From: Cyclobacteriaceae bacterium
Lineage (GTDB): Bacteria; Bacteroidota; Bacteroidia; Cytophagales; Cyclobacteriaceae
DNA length: 48,926 bases
NCBI GenBank assembly: GCA_016787725.1
Contig: JAEUTZ010000008.1
Coordinates: forward strand, 1-48,926
Direction: 5' to 3'
A program made the position numbers and the translations under genes. This document shows, one piece after another, positions 1-9,540 of the stretch; positions within the stretch are counted from its first letter, which is position 1; each line of letters opens with the position of its first letter. The notes beneath the pieces are model-generated. The model had not been told where the DNA came from and ran no database searches. It saw only the letters and a program-made list of their open reading frames with translations.

Positions 1-1
1 A

Positions 2-136
2 ACACAAAATCGTTCGCTCTGTACCAGCCTTGACTCGGCTGATTCAGACACCTACCTTAGCTTGGAAGTTGAACTGGAAAACCGGCAAGTACTACACATT
101 TTAAACAACGATTCTGTCCAACTTATAGGGGGTTAG
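2..136 (+). CDS. C-terminal fragment of an unknown protein, cut by the window edge
   Basis: The frame is open from the first bases of the window to a TAG at 134-136 (44 codons) with no start codon that has to be used, so the gene would begin to the left. The tail reads like a real protein end (motifs LSLEVELENRQVLH and NNDSVQLIGG), but the family is not recognised. It ends about 40 bp before the attC-like element at 178, as a cassette gene would. The piece is short, so a chance open frame cannot be excluded. Confidence 0.35.
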   Translation, partial: TQNRSLCTSLDSADSDTYLSLEVELENRQVLHILNNDSVQLIGG

Positions 137-177
137 TACAATCTCTTTTTGTCATCCGTCACTTGTTTTAAAAATTA

Positions 178-310
178 CCGCCAACGTTTGTGTTTGCGAT
201 GTGGCCGGCTTCCGAAGCCGCGGGTTGTCCCGCGAAACCAAACGTTGGTTTCATAAAAATACTAAAATTTAACTGGTCGCCCGGCCATAGCGCAAACATG
301 CTGTTGGCGG
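178..310. repeat. attC-like imperfect palindrome (cassette-boundary-like element)
   Basis: The outer arms are CCGCCAAC (178-185) and GTTGGCGG (303-310). A second matching pair lies inside: TTTGCG (193-198) with CGCAAA (291-296) and TGGCCGG (202-208) with CCGGCCA (281-287). The central part holds two further hairpins: CGCGGG/CCCGCG (219-224/229-234, loop TTGT) and AACCAA/TTGGTT (236-241/245-250). The left 16 bp (178-193) recur exactly at 736-751. This nested layout, two outer and two inner arms with a structured centre, is the layout of integron attC sites, but the arms do not fit the canonical RYYYAAC/GTTRRRY cores. It is therefore called attC-like only. Confidence 0.6.
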
Positions 311-320
311 CTGGTGCATT

Positions 321-713
321 CTACTGTACTCTTAATGTGTCAATAATGAATTCTTGTCCGTTGAAATTGTCCTCATAAAATTTAAAGTAATAGTCCCCCT
401 TTTCCTTTGCTTCAAACTGATAGATTGTCTCAAGAGTCGGAATATTGTCAGGGCACATTTTACAATTCGGATACTTACCGTAAATTTTAACTGTTATTGT
501 CCGTCCGTCCCTTGTTGTCTCTTGTCTAGAATATTCTCCACAACCATTGAATACAACGTGATAAATTTTAAATGAAACCGTTGTCCCAATAGTTGTTGTC
601 GTTGGGAGTTCCGTGTCAATAATTGGTGATATAGATTCGTCAGTCGATAAACACTCACAAGAAAAGAGCACTATCGTTGTCATTGAGAATATTTTTCCAA
701 AAATTGTCCTCAT
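321..713 (-). CDS. small lipoprotein of unknown function
   Basis: This encodes 130 aa with an N-terminal hydrophobic stretch and a lipobox-like LFSC (Cys about residue 19), so it is probably an exported lipoprotein. The rest is beta-rich, with an FNGCGE motif and a CKMC pair, and ends in DTLRVQ. The start is the ATG at 713; the inner Met 11 would give a tighter signal peptide (MTTIVLFSC). Function is not recognised. The gene lies alone between the attC-like palindrome (178-310) and the half-copy at 736-751, with no neighbour in an operon. That is the arrangement of a single-gene cassette; this is inference. Confidence 0.7.
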   Translation of the reverse strand: MRTIFGKIFSMTTIVLFSCECLSTDESISPIIDTELPTTTTIGTTVSFKIYHVVFNGCGEYSRQETTRDGRTITVKIYGKYPNCKMCPDNIPTLETIYQFEAKEKGDYYFKFYEDNFNGQEFIIDTLRVQ

Positions 714-735
714 ACTCGAATTTCAATTGCACTTG

Positions 736-770
736 CCGCCAACGTTTGTGTATAGGTATTTCCTATATAC
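736..770. repeat. second, incomplete copy of the attC-like left end
   Basis: Bases 736-751 repeat 178-193 exactly (CCGCCAACGTTTGTGT). They are followed by a small inverted repeat TATAGG (751-756) and CCTATA (762-767). No matching GTTGGCGG right arm follows before the 42-bp tandem array, so the element seems truncated or degraded. TTTCCTATA recurs at about 814-822. Confidence 0.55.
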
Positions 771-872
771 CCCTATTCCAACCTCAATTTACCCAGTTTT
801 CTTAAATTATTTATTTCCTATATCCCCAAAACTACGCCACCCCTATAAATGAAAAGTCTGCCGGGGTGTTGA

Positions 873-1345
873 GTTCGGGGCACTGGTACTCCACCAATGC
901 GTACCGGTCAACTTTCCAACGGAACCGGTGCATTTCGCCCCCTTCCAATGCGTTCCTGTAATGGACCGGTGCAGACAAGCTCCCGACTGATGCGTTCCTG
1001 TAATGGACCGGTGCAGGCAAGCTCCCGACCGATGCGCACCTGTAATGGACCGGTGCAGACAAGCTCCCAACCGATGCGTTCGTGTAATGGACCGGTGCAG
1101 GTAAGTTCCCGACCGATGCGTCCTTGTAATGGTACCGGTGCAGACAAGCTCCCAACCGATGCGTTCGTGTAATGGAACGGTGCAAGTACGTTCCCGACCG
1201 ATGCGTACGTGTAATGGACCGGTGCAGGTAAGTTCCTAACCGATGCGTTCGTGTAATGGACCGGTGCAGGTAAGTTCCTAACCGATGCGTTCGTGTAATG
1301 GACCGGTGCAGGTAAGTTCCCAACCGATGCGCATCGGAAATGGTT
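873..1345. repeat. 42-bp tandem repeat array (about 9 clear copies plus degenerate ends)
   Basis: The word TGTAATGG recurs at 957, 999, 1041, 1083, 1125, 1168, 1210, 1252 and 1294, a 42-bp period broken once by a single inserted base (43 bp, 1125 to 1168). Each unit carries ACCGGTGCAG, a TAAGTTCC or CAAGCTCC block, and CCGATGCG. The copies at 1210-1336 are nearly identical, while those left of about 950 are strongly decayed. Because 42 is a multiple of three, several frames stay open on both strands. The inserted base switches the frame without stopping the reading, so these open frames are not taken as genes. The function of the array is unknown. Confidence 0.85.
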
Positions 1346-1378
1346 TGAAATGGTGTCTAGTCCTGAAATAGATTACCA

Positions 1379-1564
1379 GTTCCCGGTTGCCAGTTGCCCG
1401 TTTCAAGTTTCGAGTTGAAGGTTGCTGGTTGCTAGTTTCGGGTCCAAAGTTTCAAGCTGAAGGTTTCAAGTTCCGGGTTGTCAGTTGTCAGTCGCCAGTA
1501 ACCTGTCGTAAATCTGAAATCAGCTTGAAGTTTCGGGTTTCAGATTGTTGTTTACCCGTTGCCA
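1379..1564. repeat. degenerate GTTNNNN heptamer tract
   Basis: From 1379 the sequence divides into consecutive 7-mers, nearly all beginning GTT or GT: GTTCCCG, GTTGCCA, GTTGCCC, GTTTCAA, GTTTCGA, GTTGAAG, GTTGCTG and so on. There are 19 in phase to 1511. A short out-of-phase stretch follows, then more at 1523-1564 (GTTTCGG, GTTTCAG, GTTGCCA) shifted by 4 bp. The tract overlaps the last codons of the minus-strand acetyltransferase gene, which ends at 1520. Confidence 0.75.
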
Positions 1565-2047
1565 CTGCGCCCGTTCCAACCGGTACACGAAGCAGTCATC
1601 CTCGCCAAAGGTGCGGGCCTCCACAAATACAAACCCCAGTCGCTCGTAAAACCTGTGGGCCCGCACATTGTTGGCCAACGGGTCCAGCAGCACGGCCTTC
1701 ACCTGCGGATCGCTAAAACATCGCGCCAGCGCCTGCTGCATCATGATGGTACCATACCCTTTCCCCAAATTATCAGCTTCACCAATCCAGATGTCAATGG
1801 CCCGTAGGTTCTCCTCTACTTCCCCCCAGTAATGAGTCTCCTCTTCATAAGGATCGATGATCTGCACAAAACCGAGGGGCCGGCCGTCCAGCTCCGCTAT
1901 TAGCTGTTCACGCCACGGCATGTTGCGCAGCAATTCCACTTCCCAGTTCCAGTCATCGTGCGGGTCGCTGTGAATGGTGTGGGGTTGTTCGTCCCAATGC
2001 CGCAGGGTAGCCAGGTCGTAAATCGTGGCGGACCGCAACCGGATCAT
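1520..2047 (-). CDS. GNAT acetyltransferase, AAC(6')-like
   Basis: This encodes 175 aa with the GNAT fold: the acetyl-CoA loop LGKGYGT, followed by LLDPLANNVRAHRFYERLGF and FGEDDCFVYRL. That pattern resembles aminoglycoside 6'-N-acetyltransferases of the AAC(6')-Ib type, where LGKGLGT, DP...N.RAIRCYEKAGF and a late Tyr occur. The substrate cannot be fixed from sequence; other small amines are possible. The start is taken at the ATG at 2045-2047 (MIRLRSAT), which overlaps the VOC stop codon as ATGA, giving translational coupling. The upstream frame extension lacks domain support. The last dozen residues (RVNNNLKPETSS) are encoded by the heptamer tract, so the tail is probably repeat-derived. 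Confidence 0.85.
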   Translation of the reverse strand: MIRLRSATIYDLATLRHWDEQPHTIHSDPHDDWNWEVELLRNMPWREQLIAELDGRPLGFVQIIDPYEEETHYWGEVEENLRAIDIWIGEADNLGKGYGTIMMQQALARCFSDPQVKAVLLDPLANNVRAHRFYERLGFVFVEARTFGEDDCFVYRLERAQWQRVNNNLKPETSS

Positions 2048-2406
2048 CGTCTTTGAATAAAGCGCAACGTGTTGCCATCGGGGTCGGTCACATAAAACTC
2101 GCGCGTACCCCACGTCTGGTCCACCGGCCCCAGATGCACGGGCGAATCGGACTTATTAGTATCAAGCCCGCGGCTTTTGAATTTCTTGAAGAGTGTATCC
2201 ACATCGGCCACATACACACAGGCGTTGATGGCCGGCCGCTGGTCGCCTTCCACGCGGGTGAGCATGAGTTCAGCGTCTCCGTGCGTTAAAATCACTACCC
2301 AATCCTCGGGTGTATCTCCTGCCCGTAGCCTGAAATCAAGAACGCCCGTGTAAAACGCCAGCGACCGTTTCATTTCCTGACATTTAAATAAGGGTACCAT
2401 CTTCAT
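2044..2406 (-). CDS. VOC-family (glyoxalase / bleomycin-resistance-like) protein
   Basis: This encodes 120 aa with the beta-alpha-beta-beta-beta VOC pattern: MVPLFKCQEMKRSLAFYTGVLDF at the N-terminus, VYVADVDTLFKKFKSRG in the middle, and the typical end EFYVTDPDGNTLRFIQ. Members bind a metal or a small ligand, and those of this size that lie beside acetyltransferases are often bleomycin-resistance-like or of unknown substrate. The start is the ATG at 2406; an ATG two codons later is equally possible. The longer upstream frame has no domain support. The gene overlaps the GNAT gene by 4 bp and follows the PIG-L gene at a gap of about 130 bp. Confidence 0.85.
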   Translation of the reverse strand: MKMVPLFKCQEMKRSLAFYTGVLDFRLRAGDTPEDWVVILTHGDAELMLTRVEGDQRPAINACVYVADVDTLFKKFKSRGLDTNKSDSPVHLGPVDQTWGTREFYVTDPDGNTLRFIQRR

Positions 2407-2466
2407 GCTGCGCGGATCCGATAACCGAAGATAGTAAACTACAGAAACGATATCCAATAGGCCCCG

Positions 2467-2550
2467 CTACTGATTGGCATCCTGCCCGGCCTCCAGTTTA
2501 TTAATCATGCTTTCCACCTGTGCCTTGCTGGTAGTTTTTAATCGAAAAAG
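2467..2550 (-). other. open -1/+2 frame extending the PIG-L gene past its stop
   Basis: Immediately before its TAA the PIG-L gene has a T5 run (GACTTTTTCGATTAA). A shift of one base there would read through for about 26 more codons, ending KAQVESMINKLEAGQDANQ at a TAG (2467-2469). The extension has a helix-like composition. It may be the original C-terminus separated by a one-base indel or sequencing error, a small independent gene (an internal Met exists), or chance. Confidence 0.3.
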
Positions 2551-3344
2551 TCGGAATGCAGTCCTTCCGCCACCTGAAATCTCCGAAAGTACAATTCATT
2601 CTTGCGGGTGCGTTCAAACTCAATCATTTCGTTCATTTCAGCGGGAGAAAATCCACTGGTATAACACCGGATGGATTCCATGGCGCGCGCTTCGTCCTCG
2701 TCAGTGTAATTCACTACTACATTGAAATACCCATCTTCGGCATAGCGCACCCACCCATCGCCATTCGCTTCCTGCGATCGGGTCCACCCGAAATAATACA
2801 GGGGATATTTCGATACCCAGCCTTCCCGCAACAGTAACTCTGTTACTAAACTGCCGACAATAATATGTTCCGGATGTCCATATTCACCATCGGGTCCAAA
2901 CGTGATGATCAGGTCGGGTTGAACTTCGAGAAGGGTTTGCTTTAGCTTTTCGCGGAAGCTGACCCCGGTTTCAACGGCATCGCGCACACCATCGCGGGCC
3001 CCATGCTTGCGGTCCAGGCTGAGGAACTCATAGAAGAGTGGTTCAACGCCCAACTTCCCGCACGAACATTCCACATCGCGTCTTTTTGCTTTCGCTACCG
3101 AATCGGGTGCAGCTGAAATGAACTGGGTATGATTGCGGGCATCGACTGCCACCACCACCGTCACTTTGTTTCCAAGCCGGCTTTGTTTAGCGAGGGCGGC
3201 ACCAAAACCGGTTTCATCATCGGGATGGGCCACGACAACCAAAATTTTCTTTTGACTTGCTTCTTCGTGTGAACAAGAAAGGGGTCCTAAAATAAACAGT
3301 ACCAGAAATAACCGAACTGCTTTAATGAACCTAGGTGTCCGCAT
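2538..3344 (-). CDS. PIG-L (LmbE-like) deacetylase lipoprotein
   Basis: This encodes 268 aa. The N-terminus is a lipoprotein signal (lipobox LGPLSC, Cys about residue 24). The PIG-L/LmbE zinc-deacetylase motifs are all present: AHPDDE (His, Asp, Asp of the metal/catalytic site), a DL-ITFGPDGEYGHPEH block giving the third zinc ligand and a catalytic His, and the beta-alpha fold. The family removes N-acetyl groups from sugars such as N-acetylglucosaminyl conjugates; the substrate here is unknown. The protein is probably periplasmic or surface-anchored. The gene lies 33 bp after GH97, so the two are probably co-transcribed. The reading frame may continue if the T5 run near the stop hides a frameshift. 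Confidence 0.88.
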   Translation of the reverse strand: MRTPRFIKAVRLFLVLFILGPLSCSHEEASQKKILVVVAHPDDETGFGAALAKQSRLGNKVTVVVAVDARNHTQFISAAPDSVAKAKRRDVECSCGKLGVEPLFYEFLSLDRKHGARDGVRDAVETGVSFREKLKQTLLEVQPDLIITFGPDGEYGHPEHIIVGSLVTELLLREGWVSKYPLYYFGWTRSQEANGDGWVRYAEDGYFNVVVNYTDEDEARAMESIRCYTSGFSPAEMNEMIEFERTRKNELYFRRFQVAEGLHSDFFD

Positions 3345-3377
3345 CAGGCAATCCGGTTTCCGATCCAGTTTGATTCC

Positions 3378-5579
<2,202 letters not shown>

Positions 5580-5618
5580 CTAGTTTCTTACAACCGATCA
5601 AAAACATATCTTCGGATT

Positions 5619-8012
5619 ATGAAACTACCACTTCTTGTAATTTTCGGAGGTCTGCTTTTCGGATGTTCCTCAGGCCCCGTGTACGAACCGTTCTATCCCC
5701 AACTTGCCACCCTTCCTTCTATTGAGGGAAAAGCATCGTACCTGGCTTCGCCCTTTGTAACAGCCGGAGACCGGGTGTATCTGATCGGCCATCAGGACGG
5801 AAGCTTTCCGGAATTGGGCTGGCACATCGATGGCGAGATGGGTGGGGTGTGGGACCATCCGATTAAACTGCTGGATGGATTTGCCGCTCAACTCAGTTTG
5901 GAAAACAGCAAGGTCTCTATTTGCCTTGATACAAGTGACCAGTTCATCAACTATCCCATGGCCAACCAACATCACTTTGCCTGGGTCGAACAGCAATTGG
6001 AAATAGACCGGTTTCAGTTTGTTCCGGATGGGCTGGAAGGAATGGTGGTGGAATTCAGAATCAAAAACACCGGACCGGATGAGCAAGCATTGACTTTTAC
6101 ATTCACCGGTATGACCGACCTGCGCCCCACCTGGTTGGGTGAACGCACCAACCTGGTGGATGCCGAAGATGAAGTCAGGGTTGATACCGGTTCATCGGCC
6201 ATTATTGCCAAAGACAAAAACAATCCCTGGTATGTGATGGTGGGGTCAACCCGCAAGGGCCAGCCTGTTGAAGGAGAAACTTCCTGCACAACCCCGCGAA
6301 AGGGCCTGGGTAAGAATGCCACACTTTCTTATTCATTGGCCGTTGAGCCCAATGGCGAAGTGACGCTCCCGATCTTTATTGCAGGATCCTATCAATCGGA
6401 AGAGGCGTTACGCAGGACGTACGAAACGCTGCAGAAAATGAGTACCGAAAAGCTAGCTCAAAAAATTGAGCGTTACGATGCCATCACCCGCAGCGCACAA
6501 CTCACTATCCCCGAGAAGGACATTGAGAAAATGTATACCTGGCTCAAGTACAACACCGACTGGCTGGTGCGTACGGTACCCGAAATTGGGTCCGGACTGA
6601 GTGCGGGACTCCCCGACTATCCGTGGTGGTTTGGTACCGATGCTACTTATGCGCTGCAAGGTGTGCTGGCTACCGGAAATCATGCGGTCGCAAAAAATAC
6701 GATCTTATTATTGCACCAACTTTCGCAGGCCAATGCCAACGGCCGCATTGTTCATGAGGTCTCCACCAACGGAGCTGTGTTCAATCCGGGCAATGTGAAT
6801 GAAACCGCGCAGTTCATCACGCTGGTGAACACCTATTACGAATGGACAGGCGACAAAGAATTGATCAATCAACTTTATCCGGACATCAAGAAAGGAATTC
6901 AGTGGTTGTTGGAAGACCGCGACCCGGATGGCAATCATTACCCGAATGGCAGCGGCATGATGGAAATACCCGGGCTGGAATCGGAATTGGAAATGATTGA
7001 TGTGGCCGTATATACGCAACAGGCGCTGGCGAGTGCAGCCGCGTTGGCAAGGGCCATGAGTGCACCGGAAGCTACCGGCTATCAAGCCCTGGCCGATGAA
7101 CTGAAAACGAGAATCAATGCCGAATGGTGGAATGCGCATGAAAGTTCATTCGGGGATTTCCGGGGAACCATGGAGGAAGCACTCCCCATTCTGAAAGCAG
7201 CGTTGGTACGATCGGATACGTTGGAAAAATCCTGGGCGGTAGCCGAGTTAAAAGCCACCCGGAAGCAGATGCAAAAAGATCATAGTTCTGCAATTTCTCC
7301 GCATGTCATCTATCACAATTGGGTAGTCAATACCCCGATGGAAACGGGTGTAGCGGATGCGGATAAAGCCCGGGCAGCTTTGCAAAAAGCGAAGACTTAT
7401 GAAAATCCGTTTGGTGTATTTGTTACCGGGATTGATCGCACCAACGAGCCAGACAGTGTGGTGTTGAAGTCGCGAAAGAAAACCTTTTCCTATACCGGAG
7501 CGGTGATGACGTTGCCTACGGGTGTGCAGGCGGTAGCGGCCGCGCGGTATGGCAATGCAGACGAGGCGTTGGCCTACATTCACAAACTACACCAATCGTT
7601 CAGCTATGCCCTGCCCGGCTCCATGTACGAAGTCTCGCCCGACTTCGGTATGATTACCCAGGCATGGAACATTTATGGCGTGGCCGTTCCGATTGTCAAC
7701 TATTTCTTTGGCATCCATCCAAAGGCCGCTGAGAAACGTATCCTGATTGCACCCAACTTGCCAACAGCGTGGACCGATGTGGCTATCAAGAATGTAAAGG
7801 TCGGTGATAATGCAATCAGTCTGAGCATTTCGAAGCCGGCAGACCATCAGGAATACCGCATGCACCAAACACAAGCTGATTGGCAGCTTCAACTGGATGT
7901 AAAGAGGGCGAAGCAGGTGGTGGTAAACGGAAAGGAAATGGCGTTGACGGACCTGGCTGACGGTTTGTTAACGCTGACCGGAGAAGAACTTGTTGTGCTG
8001 GTGTACAGATAA
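5619..8012 (+). CDS. six-hairpin glycosidase-like lipoprotein (glycogen-debranching-like)
   Basis: This encodes 797 aa. The start is ATG 5619, giving MKLPLLVIFGGLLFGC with a lipobox Cys at 16; the upstream frame adds a non-signal-like extension. The N-terminal third is beta-rich. The C-terminal part has the helical pattern of (alpha/alpha)6 glycosidases: MYTWLKYNTDWLVRTVPEIG, DYPWWFGTDATYAL, then NETAQFITLVNTYYEWTGD, with acidic candidates in WFGTD, DRDPDGNHYPNG and MYEVSPDFG. Debranching (amylo-alpha-1,6-glucosidase-like) and GH78-like enzymes share this layout; the specificity is not resolved. It probably works with the divergent GH97 enzyme on alpha-glucans. Confidence 0.75.
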   Translation: MKLPLLVIFGGLLFGCSSGPVYEPFYPQLATLPSIEGKASYLASPFVTAGDRVYLIGHQDGSFPELGWHIDGEMGGVWDHPIKLLDGFAAQLSLENSKVSICLDTSDQFINYPMANQHHFAWVEQQLEIDRFQFVPDGLEGMVVEFRIKNTGPDEQALTFTFTGMTDLRPTWLGERTNLVDAEDEVRVDTGSSAIIAKDKNNPWYVMVGSTRKGQPVEGETSCTTPRKGLGKNATLSYSLAVEPNGEVTLPIFIAGSYQSEEALRRTYETLQKMSTEKLAQKIERYDAITRSAQLTIPEKDIEKMYTWLKYNTDWLVRTVPEIGSGLSAGLPDYPWWFGTDATYALQGVLATGNHAVAKNTILLLHQLSQANANGRIVHEVSTNGAVFNPGNVNETAQFITLVNTYYEWTGDKELINQLYPDIKKGIQWLLEDRDPDGNHYPNGSGMMEIPGLESELEMIDVAVYTQQALASAAALARAMSAPEATGYQALADELKTRINAEWWNAHESSFGDFRGTMEEALPILKAALVRSDTLEKSWAVAELKATRKQMQKDHSSAISPHVIYHNWVVNTPMETGVADADKARAALQKAKTYENPFGVFVTGIDRTNEPDSVVLKSRKKTFSYTGAVMTLPTGVQAVAAARYGNADEALAYIHKLHQSFSYALPGSMYEVSPDFGMITQAWNIYGVAVPIVNYFFGIHPKAAEKRILIAPNLPTAWTDVAIKNVKVGDNAISLSISKPADHQEYRMHQTQADWQLQLDVKRAKQVVVNGKEMALTDLADGLLTLTGEELVVLVYR

Positions 8013-8046
8013 GCAGGAAGATTTTACCCTTGCCAAAAGACTCAGT

Positions 8047-8838
8047 CTAGTCACGGAATTGATAGGTGCTGCCGTACGATGCCGTTACTCCATTATATAA
8101 GGTCACTTGCGTGGTCTTAGCCGTAACATAGCCCTTATCATTATACTGATAAAGATACGCTTCCGTGCTGGAAATGATCCCCGCTCCATTTCGAACAACT
8201 TGTTTACCCGGATTGTTCGTGCTCAACGTCTGATACGGATTGAAGACATTCAACTCAAATAAATTATCGGTGTTGATCTTATCATCATAGTCACTGTATG
8301 TCATCACCGTCAATAATTTTGCTTCGGCTCCAAAAGAGGTATAGTAATACATTCTCCATTCGATCAGATTGTCATTTACGCCATACTGATATTCATCTTT
8401 TGACGTTGGAATAATACCGCCCTCTTCCGGAATGTTCTGATAGGTGATGGCTTCCATCACCCGGCCTTTGGAATCGTATGCGAACCGGTGTTCTTTTGAC
8501 CAGCTGCCATTGACGTACTCCTCGGTGCGCACAAGCCGATCGCCCGAATAAGAATACACAAACCGGAAGCCGGTATCGGAAGTGGCCTCGGCAATCTTTC
8601 CGTCCGGCCGGTAGCTAAAGTCTTGAACACTGGTAAATGTATTGCCATGCGGGAAGGTCGATATCATCTTAATTTGAACCAGTTGATTGGCGTTGTTATA
8701 GGAATATTCGCGCCTGTAATCGGTTTCCTCATAGACGGAAGGTTGCAAAACCGCTGGTGTTACCGGCCCGGGTGCCTCCTCCAACTCGCAGGCCACCAAG
8801 GTGAATCCGATCAGGAGGGTCAATAGACGCTGCTTCAT
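8047..8838 (-). CDS. lipoprotein with YD-repeat-like beta strands
   Basis: This encodes 263 aa with a clear lipobox (FTLVAC, Cys 17). After that come repeated short beta-hairpin units such as YSYNNANQLVQI, FSYRPDGKIAEAT, YSYSGDRLVRTEEY, FAYDSKGRVMEA and YQYNDKGYVTAKT. These resemble Rhs/YD repeats and DUF4595-type Bacteroidota lipoproteins. Probably surface or outer-membrane anchored; function unknown. It converges on the six-hairpin gene with a 34-bp gap and lies about 120 bp downstream of the STAS-like gene on the same strand. Confidence 0.8.
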   Translation of the reverse strand: MKQRLLTLLIGFTLVACELEEAPGPVTPAVLQPSVYEETDYRREYSYNNANQLVQIKMISTFPHGNTFTSVQDFSYRPDGKIAEATSDTGFRFVYSYSGDRLVRTEEYVNGSWSKEHRFAYDSKGRVMEAITYQNIPEEGGIIPTSKDEYQYGVNDNLIEWRMYYYTSFGAEAKLLTVMTYSDYDDKINTDNLFELNVFNPYQTLSTNNPGKQVVRNGAGIISSTEAYLYQYNDKGYVTAKTTQVTLYNGVTASYGSTYQFRD

Positions 8839-8958
8839 TTTGCTTTCTTGTCTTTCAACAGACTCGCAAACGAAGAACGAAGTGGGAAGGTTACAGAAAT
8901 TTCAAATCACGGATGAGGGATCAATTGCGTTTATCATCGAGGCTTGTACAGGGGAAAT

Positions 8959-9375
8959 TTACTTTCCTGCAAGTTTGTTCGCAAGCCATTGCTCGGCCTC
9001 GGCCGGATCGGTGAAATATTCCACCTGGGTTTCTTCTTCCACGTCATCGAGATCCGGAGTATTTTCATATAAGGAGGGTCGCTTCTTCTCGACAATTAAG
9101 GCATAGAAAAGCACTCCGCTTTCCACGATGCGGGGCATGTAGGTAAAGTTAATCCACGACTGGATGCGCTCATTGTTCTGAAAGGGATAATTACGAACAT
9201 CCACCAGGATCCCCTTCACACCTTGTTGCGCTACCGCTTCCAACACCTGACTGATTTCATGAATCACTGCTTGTTCTTCCATCTGTGCCGCTGCCGGTAA
9301 CCAAACCGCCCGCAAAAGTCTTTTGTCGGGTGATAATGTAATGATGGTGTACGGAGAGTGATGCAGGGTGGTCAT
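8959..9375 (-). CDS. STAS/SpoIIAA-like protein
   Basis: This encodes 138 aa from the ATG at 9375; the longer frame needs a TTG start and adds only six residues. The pattern is that of small cytosolic STAS-like proteins: a beta strand with LRAVWLPAAAQM, helix VIHEISQVLEAVAQQGVKG, ILVDVRNYPF, then a helix and LFYALIVEKKRPS. The C-terminus has the SpoIIAA-like helix TDPAEAEQWLANKLA. There is no membrane segment. Role unknown; such proteins often sit in regulation. The gene is divergent from the KAS III gene. Confidence 0.7.
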   Translation of the reverse strand: MTTLHHSPYTIITLSPDKRLLRAVWLPAAAQMEEQAVIHEISQVLEAVAQQGVKGILVDVRNYPFQNNERIQSWINFTYMPRIVESGVLFYALIVEKKRPSLYENTPDLDDVEEETQVEYFTDPAEAEQWLANKLAGK

Positions 9376-9502
9376 ACGAACATTTGGTCGCAAGTTAAAA
9401 AGGATTCGGAATTAACCATTTGCTCCGATCAAAGTTTCCGCGCCCGTGTTGAAATGCAATTAATGTTAATTTCCATTGCAGGAAATGAACCACCCCCCTA
9501 CC

Positions 9503-9534
9503 TTGTACGCAGTACAACAGTTGATTGCTGTACT
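9503..9534. promoter_or_regulatory. three-arm GTAC operator-like dyad before the KAS III gene
   Basis: TTGTAC (9503-9508), spacer GCA, GTACAA (9512-9517) forms a perfect 15-bp dyad. A further arm TGTACT (9529-9534) pairs with AGTACA (9511-9516). The set ends 6 bp before the ATG at 9541, in the divergent intergenic region. The arrangement suggests a repressor site that would also block translation initiation. No regulator gene is adjacent, so the binding protein is unknown. Confidence 0.4.
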
Positions 9535-9540
9535 CATAGT

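Noticed and set aside
178-310. True integron attC
   Set aside because: The arms do not match RYYYAAC/GTTRRRY and no integrase gene is in the window; kept only as attC-like.
832-1323. 163-codon minus-strand frame made of 14-residue repeats
   Set aside because: It is a by-product of the 42-bp tandem array: other frames on both strands are equally open, and a one-base insertion changes which frame of the repeat is read without closing it.
873-1345. CRISPR array
   Set aside because: The repeats are contiguous with no unique spacers and no cas genes lie near.
8038-8048. AGACTCAGTCT inverted repeat between convergent genes
   Set aside because: Too short and without a T-run to be called a terminator.
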